From Deltaproteobacteria bacterium (lineage in GTDB: Bacteria > Myxococcota_A > UBA796 > CAJQPC01), in the NCBI GenBank assembly GCA_016717595.1, contig JADKFE010000014.1, positions 47,145 to 111,144 of the forward strand: a stretch of 64,000 nucleotides of DNA, written 5' to 3'. The notes under the pieces were generated by a model that was not told where the DNA came from, ran no database searches, and was given only the letters and a program-made list of their open reading frames with translations. Every line of letters starts with the position of its first letter. The first letter of the stretch is position 1. Below are positions 35,766 through 46,224 of this stretch, in pieces. A program made the position numbers and the translations under genes.

Positions 35766-36293
35766 ATGTCTCTCTCTGACCGGATGCCCATCGCTGGGCG
35801 CCTCACCCTCACCTTGACCGACGCGGACGGCCGCGTGGTCGAGGAGCGCCGGGTAAAAAACCTCATCACGCTCAAAGGCCGGGCCTTCTTGGCGCGGTCC
35901 TTCGCGGGCCTCGGCGCCACGAGCGTCGACATGAGCATGGTGCTCGGCACCTCCGCGGTGGCCCCGGCGCTCACCGACGACGTGAACGCCCCGCCAGGAG
36001 CCCCGGGCGTCTCCGAGGGCGTTGACGACGCGCGCTGGGCCTTGGAGGCGCCGATCCTCGACGCGCCGTCCATCGTAGAGAACAGCGGCGCGGTGCCGGA
36101 GATCGTCGTGCGCCTCACCGCCACCTTCCCCGGCAGCAGCGGCAGCGCCGAGCACACCCTTCGCGAGGCCGGGATCGTGCTCCTGACCGGTCCCCAAGGC
36201 GCCGAGCGCACCCTGTTCAACCGCGCGGTCTTTGAGCCGATCACCAAGACCGAGCGCCTGTCTCTGACCGTCGGCTGGGAGCTCGTGTTCTGA
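35766..36293 (+). CDS. Tail-associated beta protein, unknown
   Basis: This 175-residue protein begins at an ATG with GAGGAG 6 nt upstream; a longer in-frame start inside gp25 is not needed. It shows a pattern found in small phage tail-tip or fibre-base proteins: ADGRVVEERRVKNLITLKGR near the start, MVLGTSAVAPALTDD in the middle, and a closing REAGIVLLTGP and TLFNRAVFEPITKTERLSL. No enzyme motif is present. The stop overlaps the next start (TGATG). It is probably a structural component at the distal baseplate or a fibre connector, as judged from position and fold type only. Confidence 0.55.
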   Translation: MSLSDRMPIAGRLTLTLTDADGRVVEERRVKNLITLKGRAFLARSFAGLGATSVDMSMVLGTSAVAPALTDDVNAPPGAPGVSEGVDDARWALEAPILDAPSIVENSGAVPEIVVRLTATFPGSSGSAEHTLREAGIVLLTGPQGAERTLFNRAVFEPITKTERLSLTVGWELVF

Positions 36294-38107
36294 TGTCCAC
36301 CACCGGGCCGCGCCTGCACTCCCCCGACGCCGATGCACAGGGCTGGATCTCCGTCGGCCCCAAGGGCGCGTCGTTGCGCCTCGAGGGGGTCGAGGGCGTC
36401 GAGCTCCGCGCGGCGAGCGTCGTGCTGCAGGTGGCGTCCGACGACCTCATCTTGACCTGGCTCGGGCAGTCCCGGCGCGAGGGCGCCACGGCGACGGTGG
36501 CCCAGCCCAGCGGCTTCACCCTGGCCCTTGAGTCCGGTGACGACAACGCCTCGACGGAGTGGCTCACCGCCGACTGGGGTGATCTGCGCGCCCTGCGTGG
36601 CCTCACCGTAAAGCTCGCCTCCAACCGAAAGAACGAGCCGATCATCAGCAAAGACAGCGAGCTGGAGTCAGAGCTCGAGAGCAAGTACGCGAACAAGATG
36701 GTGGAGGTCTTGGAGAAAGAGTCCGAGACGAGCGTGATCTTTGACGGGGAGGCCCTGGACTGGTCGGGCGCCGCGGACGCCTGGGGCGGCGACTCCGACA
36801 CCTCCGACGCGCTCGGCACCGGGACGCCGACACGGGACTGCCGCGTCTCGTTGTCCGTCGGCGGCCCCTGGTTTCCCAGCGGCGAGGCCGAGCTAAAGTC
36901 CGGCTCCGCGCACACCCTGCCCAGCCTCTTGGCCAGCCGCGCCAAGATTGAGCTGCTCTACAGCGGCGCGCTGAGCGCCGCCCGCCTCGCCGAGCTGACC
37001 TTCCGCCTGAGCGACCAGCCCGAGAGCCTCGCCTTACGCGGTGACGGCGGCACCTACGGCCTGCGGGTGGGCCCCACGCGCGCCAACGAGCAGGTCACCC
37101 TGAGCGACCCCGCCTGGGTGGAGCTGATCAACCGCCGGTTACGCGCCGGAGAGACCCCGGAGCTCGGCCTCATCGCCTCTCGCCCCGGCCGGGTGAAGCT
37201 CGTCTCCGCGAGCCTCGACGTGGTCCGTGTCCACGACGCGCTCCAGCGACGGGCCGACGAGTCCGGCGAAGCCGACGCCGATGACGAGACCGGCGCGGCC
37301 TCCTTCATCGCCGAAGATCCCGTCTGGGTACACCCCCTCAACCCCGCCGACGGCGCCGTCGTGCGCCACTTAGAGCTGGGGGCGGGCGGTAAACTCACCG
37401 AGCTGGCGTTCACGACGTCCTTAGGGCCAGGATCACGGCCGACGCTCTTGGACATGCCCCGGGCGGTCAGCGCCCTCCGCCGCGGGCGCGCCATCGACCC
37501 CAGCACCGCCCAAGCCCAGGCCCTCACCCACCTGCGCGGCCCCATCGCGCAGATTGAGCTCGCGCTGTGCCCCCTCACCGCCGTCGTCGAGGGCCGAATC
37601 GAGCTGCACCCCGACGTGTTGGGGCGCCCCAGCGGCGTCGCCAGCGGCATCTGGCCCCTACGAATCGACGCTGGCGAGCCCAACTTTGACACCCGCTGGG
37701 TCAGCGTGCCCCTCGACCCCGCCCCGCTCCTCGACACGTCAAGGGTGTGGCTGGTCGTGGTGGTGACTGAAGGGGAGCTGAGCTGGGCCTTTAAGCCCGG
37801 CGCCAACACCGACTTAGGCGGCGTCGCCAGCCGGATCAGCGCTGGCCCCTGGACGCCGAGCGGCGATGGCTGGCTCCCCCTTCGCCTGCACGGCCCGCCG
37901 TCGGAGGCCCCAGAGCCCCCCACCTTAGAGCTGCGCCGCGGCCTCCAGACCGTCACCGTCCCCGCGCCCGGCCCCGTCACCTTACGCCAGAGCGAGCTGG
38001 ACCTCCTCAACGAGTCCACCGTACGATTGATGAGCCTTCGCCTCACCCCCAAGACCCGCGCTCAGCTCACCCTCCGTGGCCTTCGCGCCGTCATCGCCCC
38101 CGCCTGA
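36293..38107 (+). CDS. 604-residue distal protein of the injection system, unknown
   Basis: The sequence is mostly beta-rich with no signal peptide, membrane span or catalytic motif. It begins GPRLHSPDADAQGWISVGPK and includes ALDWSGAADAWGGDSDTSDA, an acidic segment and a C-terminal LTLRGLRAVIAPA. Such mosaic beta proteins occur as tail spikes, fibres or carbohydrate-binding parts of contractile systems. It overlaps the preceding gene by one base, showing that it belongs to the operon. It is the largest unassigned protein at the 3' end and a good candidate for target binding. Confidence 0.55.
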   Translation: MSTTGPRLHSPDADAQGWISVGPKGASLRLEGVEGVELRAASVVLQVASDDLILTWLGQSRREGATATVAQPSGFTLALESGDDNASTEWLTADWGDLRALRGLTVKLASNRKNEPIISKDSELESELESKYANKMVEVLEKESETSVIFDGEALDWSGAADAWGGDSDTSDALGTGTPTRDCRVSLSVGGPWFPSGEAELKSGSAHTLPSLLASRAKIELLYSGALSAARLAELTFRLSDQPESLALRGDGGTYGLRVGPTRANEQVTLSDPAWVELINRRLRAGETPELGLIASRPGRVKLVSASLDVVRVHDALQRRADESGEADADDETGAASFIAEDPVWVHPLNPADGAVVRHLELGAGGKLTELAFTTSLGPGSRPTLLDMPRAVSALRRGRAIDPSTAQAQALTHLRGPIAQIELALCPLTAVVEGRIELHPDVLGRPSGVASGIWPLRIDAGEPNFDTRWVSVPLDPAPLLDTSRVWLVVVVTEGELSWAFKPGANTDLGGVASRISAGPWTPSGDGWLPLRLHGPPSEAPEPPTLELRRGLQTVTVPAPGPVTLRQSELDLLNESTVRLMSLRLTPKTRAQLTLRGLRAVIAPA

Positions 38108-38122
38108 TCCACTGAGGCCCCC

Positions 38123-39379
38123 ATGCTCCGCGCTCTGGAGACCCGTCTCATCCCCGCAGTCCAAGCCGCCTTGGGCGTTGAGTCCGGCCTGACCGTGCAG
38201 CATGGGCCGGCCTTGCCGCCGACCACCGCCGGGGCGAAGCTCGTCACGTTGTGGGCCCGGGCGCTCACCCTCGACCCCCCTGAAGGGGACGACCCCAGCT
38301 CAGGCCGCGGCGAGGCGCGCCTAAGCGCCACCCTCACCCGCACCCCGTCCAACGGCGGCAAAGATCTCACCCTCTCCGGCAGCGCCGGGCTCACCATGAC
38401 CGAGCTCGAGAGCCCCGCCGGGGTGCTGCGCCAGCCGGGCGACGACTACCTCACCGAGCAGCACCTCTCCAGCGGCGACTGGGTGGTCCGTTTTTACCAG
38501 GCCCAGGTCGGCGCCGCCCGGGTGACCCTGACCGGGGCCGCCGCCCGCGGCTTCACCGACCGCCGCAAAGGCCGGATTGAGCTGAGCCTCACGGCCTGGG
38601 CCACGAGCCTCGCCGACGCCGACCGCCTCGCCGGTCGCGCCTTGGCGGCCCTTCTGCCCGCGGTGGATGACCTCGGCGTCGTCGACGCCGACGAGCTGAG
38701 CTTTCGCACGAGCCTGCCCCCCGGCGCCGGGACCCGCCTGCGCCTGAGCCGCGCCGTCGCGCTCGTTGAGGGCGCCGCCCGGGCCGTCGAGCGCCTGGGA
38801 GGGTCGGGCGCGGCGCTGTACTCAAGCCAGATCACCCTGAGCCTTCGCGGCGCCATCGAGCTGACCGTGGCCTATGGCGCCCCAGAACCTCAAGGCGTCA
38901 TCGAGGGCGTTCGCCTGGAGAGCGACGTGCGCGGCGCCACGGGCCCAGGCCCCCGCGTCATCGAGGCGCGGCCTCTGGTGGACCTACGCTCGGTCACGCC
39001 CACCGTCGCCAGCCGGGCGGTGAGCGCCTTCGGGGTGAACACCTTCGCGGAGCTGCTGCTCGTGCCCCTCGCCGAGCTAGAGCGCGGTGACCCCAGCCTC
39101 TCCGCCAGCGACCGCGCCAAGATCATCACCGCCCGAGACGAGGTGGCTGAGATCTTAGGGGTTTACGTCAACCACAAACGCCTGGGCGCCCTGCTCCCCC
39201 AGAGCATCGACGCCCTGGCTGGGCAGAGCGCCGCCAGCCTCATCGCCGCCGCCGGGGGCGACCCGGCGCTGAGCGCCGAGATCGACGCCCTGCGGGTCGA
39301 TCTCGGCCGCCTCGCCGCGCTCTTGGACACCGCGGCGGCGAAGGCTGTGAAGCTCGCCGACCTGGCGCGGCGGAGCTAA
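38123..39379 (+). CDS. 418-residue last gene of the injection operon, HhH-like C-terminus, unknown
   Basis: The first 100 residues (LETRLIPAVQAALGVESGLT) could resemble tail-terminator or cap proteins of injection systems, but the match is weak. The middle contains FTDRRKGRIELSLTAWATSL, a beta-rich stretch. The C-terminal part (VASRAVSAFGVNTFAELLLV with LSASDRAKIITARDEVAEIL) resembles helix-hairpin-helix protein-interaction repeats. It ends 12 bp from the convergent alaS stop and closes the operon. Function is unassigned. Confidence 0.5.
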   Translation: MLRALETRLIPAVQAALGVESGLTVQHGPALPPTTAGAKLVTLWARALTLDPPEGDDPSSGRGEARLSATLTRTPSNGGKDLTLSGSAGLTMTELESPAGVLRQPGDDYLTEQHLSSGDWVVRFYQAQVGAARVTLTGAAARGFTDRRKGRIELSLTAWATSLADADRLAGRALAALLPAVDDLGVVDADELSFRTSLPPGAGTRLRLSRAVALVEGAARAVERLGGSGAALYSSQITLSLRGAIELTVAYGAPEPQGVIEGVRLESDVRGATGPGPRVIEARPLVDLRSVTPTVASRAVSAFGVNTFAELLLVPLAELERGDPSLSASDRAKIITARDEVAEILGVYVNHKRLGALLPQSIDALAGQSAASLIAAAGGDPALSAEIDALRVDLGRLAALLDTAAAKAVKLADLARRS

Positions 39380-39391
39380 CTCGCCCGGTCT

Positions 39392-42007
<2,616 letters not shown>

Positions 42008-42076
42008 GGCGACCTCGGGTCTTGGCGCAGCCGATCGTGTAACCCGAGCACCCTAAACGCGCCGCGCCACGAGCCT

Positions 42077-43168
42077 CTAGGTCGGCTCGACCCAGTCCTC
42101 ATCCGCGATGCCGTTCATGCGGAGCTGGAGATCGTCGGGGTTCGACGAGTACCGCATCATCTCGTCGAGCTCGATGAGGCCCTTCTGGTAGCTCCAGAAC
42201 AACGACTGATCGAAGGTCTGGGTGCCGTACTGAGACACCCCTTTGCGGATGAGATCGGGGATCTCCTTCGTGCGGAAGCCATCAGTGATGCACTCGGTGA
42301 TCGCGCCCTGGTTGTAGAGCACCTCGATGGCCGCCACGCGCCCGCCGCCCTTCTTGGGCACGAGCCGCTGGGAGATGATGGAGACGAGCACGCCCGAGAG
42401 CACGTTTCGGATCTGCGCCTGGTGGTGGGGCTCAAAGAAGCCGACGATGCGCTCGAGGGCCTCGGTGGCGTTGATCGTGTGCAGCGTGGCGAGCACGAGG
42501 TGCCCCGTCTCCGCGGCGCTGAGCGCGATCTCCATCGTGTCTTTGTCGCGCAGCTCACCGACGAGGATGACGTCGGGATCTTGCCGAAGGGCCGAGCGCA
42601 GCGCGGAGAGGAAGCTCTTGGTGTCGGTGCCGACCTCCCGCTGGTTGATGACCGAGCGTTTGTCGCGGAAGGTGAACTCGATGGGATCCTCAATGGTGAG
42701 GATGTGGCTCTGCTGCGTGCGGTTGATCTCTTCGATGAGCGCGGCCAAGGTCGTGCTCTTGCCCGAGCCCGTCGCCCCGGTGAGCAGCACCAGACCCCGC
42801 TGCGCCTCGGCCACCCGCTTGAGCGTGCGCGGCAGCATCAGCTCGTCGAGGGTCTTCACGTCGCTGGGGATGAGCCGCAAGACCATGCCGATCACGCCGC
42901 GCTGCCGAAACGCGTTCACGCGGAAGCGCCCGAGATCTTTGACCTGATAGGCCATGTCCAGGTCGTTCGACTCTTTGAACAGCTCCCGCTGAATGGGGCT
43001 CATCACGTCCCAGGCCATCTTGCCCACGAGCTCCGCGGGCATTCGTGGCGCCTTGGGGATGGGCAAGATGTCGCCGTTCACCCGGACCAGCGGCGGCAGG
43101 TTGGCCTTGAGGTGGATGTCGGAGGCGCCCAGCGCGACGGCGGCGCGGCAGATGGTGTCGATGTCCAT
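42077..43168 (-). CDS. pilT: Type IV pilus retraction ATPase PilT
   Basis: This 363-residue hexameric ATPase has Walker A GATGSGKSTT, an Asp box (TIEDPIEFTF), Walker B-type LRQDPDVILVGELRD and the His box LVLATLHTINATEA. It powers pilus retraction for twitching motility at the inner membrane. The signature reads VGELRD, where PilT more commonly has IGEMRD, so PilU or a second PilT copy cannot be excluded. No other pilus genes are in this window. It is encoded downstream of recA, separated by a strong hairpin. Confidence 0.92.
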   Translation of the reverse strand: MDIDTICRAAVALGASDIHLKANLPPLVRVNGDILPIPKAPRMPAELVGKMAWDVMSPIQRELFKESNDLDMAYQVKDLGRFRVNAFRQRGVIGMVLRLIPSDVKTLDELMLPRTLKRVAEAQRGLVLLTGATGSGKSTTLAALIEEINRTQQSHILTIEDPIEFTFRDKRSVINQREVGTDTKSFLSALRSALRQDPDVILVGELRDKDTMEIALSAAETGHLVLATLHTINATEALERIVGFFEPHHQAQIRNVLSGVLVSIISQRLVPKKGGGRVAAIEVLYNQGAITECITDGFRTKEIPDLIRKGVSQYGTQTFDQSLFWSYQKGLIELDEMMRYSSNPDDLQLRMNGIADEDWVEPT

Positions 43169-43209
43169 GGCATACCTTCCTGGTGCATCGCCGACTTTAC
43201 CAAGAACGA

Positions 43210-43251
43210 GGCCCCGGGCGGCGACACGTCGTGGTGTCAGCGCCCGGGGCC
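43210..43251 (-). terminator. Strong hairpin between recA and pilT
   Basis: GGCCCCGGGCG at 43210-43220 pairs with CGCCCGGGGCC at 43241-43251 over 11 bp, and an inner GACAC/GTGTC stem extends it. A clear T-run is missing on the minus-strand side, so it may be a weak terminator or an mRNA processing/stability element that separates recA from pilT. Confidence 0.5.
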
Positions 43252-43276
43252 CGTTGTGCCGCCGTCTAGGTCGGGA

Positions 43277-44305
43277 TCACTCGGCGTCAGCGGCGTCGGT
43301 GGACTCGACCTTAAACACGCCGCCACGGCGCATCACCTCGTCGCGGATGGCGTCCATGGCCGCCGGGCGCCCTTCCAAGAACTCGCGAGCGTTCTCGCGG
43401 CCTTGGCCGATGCGCTCGTCTCCCAAGGAGAACCACGAGCCCGACTTGCGGACCACACCCAGCTCCAGGCCCATGTCGAGGAGCTCGCCGGAGCGGGAGA
43501 TCCCGTGGCCGTAGAGGATGTCGAACTCCACCGTGCGGAAGGGCGGCGCCACCTTGTTCTTGACCACCTTGACCTTGGTGCGGTTGCCGACCACCTCTTC
43601 GCCCTTCTTGATGGCGCCGATGCGGCGGATGTCCATGCGGATCGAGGCGTAGAACTTGAGCGCGTTGCCGCCCGAGGTCGTCTCGGGGCTGCCGAACATG
43701 ACGCCGATCTTGTGGCGGACCTGGTTGATGAAGATCATCACCGTGTCCGAGCGGCTGATGGTGCCGGTGAGCTTACGAAGGGCCTGGGACATCAGGCGGG
43801 CCTGCAAGCCGGGCATCTGATCGCCCATGTCGCCCTCAAGCTCGGCCTTGGGCACGAGCGCGGCGACGGAGTCGATGACGACGACGGAGACGGCGTTGGA
43901 GCGCACGAGCGTCTCGGCGATCTCCAGGGCCTGCTCACCGAAGTCGGGCTGGGAGATGAGCAGCTCGTCGATGTTGACGCCGAGCTTCGCGGCGTAGCTC
44001 ACGTCCAAGGCGTGCTCGGCGTCGATGAAGGCCGCCACGCCGCCCTGCTTTTGGGCCTCGGCGATGATGTGCAGCGCCAGCGTGGTTTTGCCCGAGGACT
44101 CCGGGCCGTACACCTCAATCACGCGGCCCTTGGGCACACCGCCCACCCCAAGCGCCAGATCGAGGCCGACGGAGCCCGTGGAGATCGCCTGGATGACCGG
44201 GCGATCGGCCTCTCCCAGACGCATGATCGAGCCCTTGCCGAACTGGCGCTCGATGCTGGTGATGGCGGCGTTGATGGCTTGGGCGCGGTCTTTGTCGAGG
44301 GGCAT
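43277..44305 (-). CDS. recA: Recombinase RecA
   Basis: This is a typical RecA of 342 residues from the ATG at 44305, which has AAAGGTG 6-7 nt upstream. It has Walker A GPESSGKTT, the MAW-like segment QPDFGEQALEIAETLVRSNA, Walker B VVVIDSVAALV and the loop L2 region NQVRHKIGVMFGSPETTSGG. It forms filaments on single-stranded DNA for homologous recombination and SOS co-protease activity. A longer start at 44422 would add unrelated sequence. It lies downstream of cinA on the same strand, the classical cinA-recA order. The possible LexA site upstream of cinA suggests joint SOS control. Confidence 0.97.
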   Translation of the reverse strand: MPLDKDRAQAINAAITSIERQFGKGSIMRLGEADRPVIQAISTGSVGLDLALGVGGVPKGRVIEVYGPESSGKTTLALHIIAEAQKQGGVAAFIDAEHALDVSYAAKLGVNIDELLISQPDFGEQALEIAETLVRSNAVSVVVIDSVAALVPKAELEGDMGDQMPGLQARLMSQALRKLTGTISRSDTVMIFINQVRHKIGVMFGSPETTSGGNALKFYASIRMDIRRIGAIKKGEEVVGNRTKVKVVKNKVAPPFRTVEFDILYGHGISRSGELLDMGLELGVVRKSGSWFSLGDERIGQGRENAREFLEGRPAAMDAIRDEVMRRGGVFKVESTDAADAE

Positions 44306-44452
44306 GGTGTTCACCTTTGCGGCTTGGAGAGGTTTTTGAGGGAGAGGTGGGGAGGTCAGCGGGTGAAGTGCAGGAGCGCGGCGGTTGTGGGGGGAGCGAA
44401 CACAGAATGAATACCCTGGCACCCCGCCAAAAAATGACCGCGCATCACAGGG

Positions 44453-45733
44453 TCAGAGATTGTCCCCGTGAAGCACGCCCTGGAGGTGCCGACGGAGGAG
44501 GTCCAAGGCGCTCGCCGCGGCGTAGCGGGTGATGCGGTCCCGATCGCCGCCGAGGCGGAGCTGGCGGTGAAACGTGCCCTGAGGCGTGGCCAAGGCCACA
44601 TGCACCGTGCCCACAGGCTTCTCGGGGGTGCCGCCGCCGGGGCCGGCGACGCCGGTGGTGGACAGGCCGTAGGTGGTGCCCGCCCGCTCGCGGATGCCTT
44701 CAGCGAGCTGCCTGGCGACGATCTCCGAGACCGCGCCGTACTGGGCCAAGGCCCCGGCGTCGACGTCACAGGTGCGCATCTTGGCCTCGTTGGCGTAGAC
44801 ACAAGCGCCCTCCATGAAGGCGGCGGAGGCCCCCGCGACGGAGGTGATCGCCGCCGAGAGCCGCCCGCCGGTGCAGGACTCCGCCGTGGCCAAGGTCTCC
44901 CCTCGCTCGATGAGGGCGGCGACGATGACGTCCTCCAAGGCCCCGGTGTCTACGCCGAACACCGCCTTGCCGATCGCCGCCTGCACCTGGGCGATCAGGG
45001 GGATCAAGCGCTCGTCCGTCACGTCCGGGCGCACACGAAGCTTGACCTGCACCTCGGGGCTCATCGCGCGAAAGCCCACGGTGACCCCGTCGATGCCCTG
45101 GAAGGGCCGCATGATCTCCTCGAGCTGTGACTCGGGGGCGCCCATACAGCGGAAGGTGATGAGGCGGCCTGGGCTCAAGGAGAAGCGGCGGATGAGGTCG
45201 GGCTTGAGGTGCTCGGCCCACATGCCCTTCATCTCTCGGGGCACCCCGGGCAAGAAGTAGCCCACGGCTGGGGCCTGGCCTTGGCGCGGCGACTCCACCG
45301 AGAAGCCCGGCGCCGTGCCGAAGTTGTTCTGGAGCGGCGTGGCGCCTTGGGGCAACATCGCCTGCTTGCGGTTGGCGTCGGACATACGCCGGCCGATCAG
45401 GGTGAAGATCGCCTGGATGTGCTCCAGCGAGGGCTCGTGCAGCACCAGAGGCACGCCGAGCACCGTGCCCAGCGCCTCAGCGGTGAGATCGTCCGCCGTG
45501 GGGCCCAAGCCGCCGGTGCAGATGAGCACATCGGCGCTGTTGAGGCCTTCAGCGATGGCGGCGACGATGTCGTGCATCACGTCGCCGACGGTCACCCGGC
45601 GGGTCACCAAGAAGCCCAGCTCGGTGAGCCACTCGGAGAGGGTGGCGGCGTTGGTGTCGACGGTCTGACCGGTGATCACCTCGTCGCCTTGGGAGAGCAA
45701 GAATACGGTAGGTGGACGCGGTGGCTGGAACAT
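44453..45733 (-). CDS. cinA: CinA: competence/damage-inducible protein A
   Basis: The 426-residue protein starts at an ATG with CAGGAG 6 nt upstream; a longer frame to 45826 lacks a ribosome site. The N-terminal MoCo-binding-like domain has LLSQGDEVITGQTVDTN and ICTGGLGPTADDLT. The C-terminal CinA domain, which has nicotinamide-nucleotide amidase activity in family members, has LIERGETLATAESCTGGRLS. It sits directly upstream of recA, as in many bacteria. A 17-bp sequence like the myxobacterial LexA motif overlaps its leader. It diverges from ruvX, with only 47 bp between the starts. Confidence 0.93.
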   Translation of the reverse strand: MFQPPRPPTVFLLSQGDEVITGQTVDTNAATLSEWLTELGFLVTRRVTVGDVMHDIVAAIAEGLNSADVLICTGGLGPTADDLTAEALGTVLGVPLVLHEPSLEHIQAIFTLIGRRMSDANRKQAMLPQGATPLQNNFGTAPGFSVESPRQGQAPAVGYFLPGVPREMKGMWAEHLKPDLIRRFSLSPGRLITFRCMGAPESQLEEIMRPFQGIDGVTVGFRAMSPEVQVKLRVRPDVTDERLIPLIAQVQAAIGKAVFGVDTGALEDVIVAALIERGETLATAESCTGGRLSAAITSVAGASAAFMEGACVYANEAKMRTCDVDAGALAQYGAVSEIVARQLAEGIRERAGTTYGLSTTGVAGPGGGTPEKPVGTVHVALATPQGTFHRQLRLGGDRDRITRYAAASALDLLRRHLQGVLHGDNL

Positions 45734-45747
45734 GGTCAGCTCCTGGA

Positions 45748-45764
45748 CCTGAACTTCTGTACAG
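45748..45764 (-). promoter_or_regulatory. Candidate LexA box controlling cinA-recA
   Basis: On the minus strand, CTGTACAGAAGTTCAGG matches the form of the Myxococcus LexA-binding consensus as I recall it (CTRHAMRYBYGTTCAGS) at all fixed positions and most degenerate ones. It lies 15 bp upstream of the cinA start and just before its ribosome site, in the shared ruvX/cinA region. DNA-damage control of the cinA-recA unit would fit. Binding is not shown by the sequence. Confidence 0.5.
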
Positions 45765-45780
45765 TAACCCCCGAGGGGTG

Positions 45781-46224
45781 ATGACGCAAAAAACTGGCCG
45801 GGCGGTCGGGCTCGATGTTGGCACAAAGACGATCGGGGTGGCGATCTCCGACCCGCTGGGGCTCATCGCGCGGCCTCTGCGCACCCTGAGCCGCCAAGGA
45901 GTGAACAAAGACGCCGCGGCGCTGGCGACGATCTGCGCGGCGCAGGAGGTGCGTCACCTCATCGTCGGCCTGCCCTTGGAGCTCGACGGCACGGAGGAAC
46001 GATCCGCCCGCCTCGCCCGGCAGATCGGCGAGGCCTTGGGCGCGCTCACCGGGCTCAAGCCGGTGTACATCGACGAGCGCTTCACGTCGGTGGAGGCCAC
46101 GGAGCGCCTGATTGAGCAGAACGTCTCCCGGGCCCGGCGGAAGCAGATCATCGATCAAGAGGCCGCGGTGATCATCCTGCAGAGCTGGCTTGACCACGGG
46201 GACTGGTCCCGCATCGACGCCTAA
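45781..46224 (+). CDS. ruvX: RuvX/YqgF-family Holliday-junction resolvase-like protein
   Basis: This 147-residue RNase-H-fold protein starts at the ATG at 45781 behind GAGG. It shows GLDVGTKTIGVAISDPLG near the start, VGLPLELDGTEERSARLA in the middle, YIDERFTSVEATERL and a closing DQEAAVIILQSWLD. The Asp, Glu and Asp of the YqgF active site are present. The family processes pre-16S rRNA and is linked to recombination. It diverges from cinA. Its stop overlaps the convergent 682-residue gene by 3-4 bp. Confidence 0.93.
   Translation: MTQKTGRAVGLDVGTKTIGVAISDPLGLIARPLRTLSRQGVNKDAAALATICAAQEVRHLIVGLPLELDGTEERSARLARQIGEALGALTGLKPVYIDERFTSVEATERLIEQNVSRARRKQIIDQEAAVIILQSWLDHGDWSRIDA

Noticed and set aside
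20473..39379. Interpretation as an intact prophage
   Set aside because: No capsid, portal, terminase, integrase, repressor or lysis genes are present, and the right boundary is the alaS gene 12 bp away.
20473..39379. Interpretation as a type VI secretion system
   Set aside because: There is a single phage-type sheath rather than a TssB/TssC pair, and no TssJLM membrane complex, TssK or ClpV.
44306..44452. LexA-like site directly upstream of recA
   Set aside because: The GTTC and GAAC fragments there do not align with a complete LexA motif of any type I could match; the better site is upstream of cinA.
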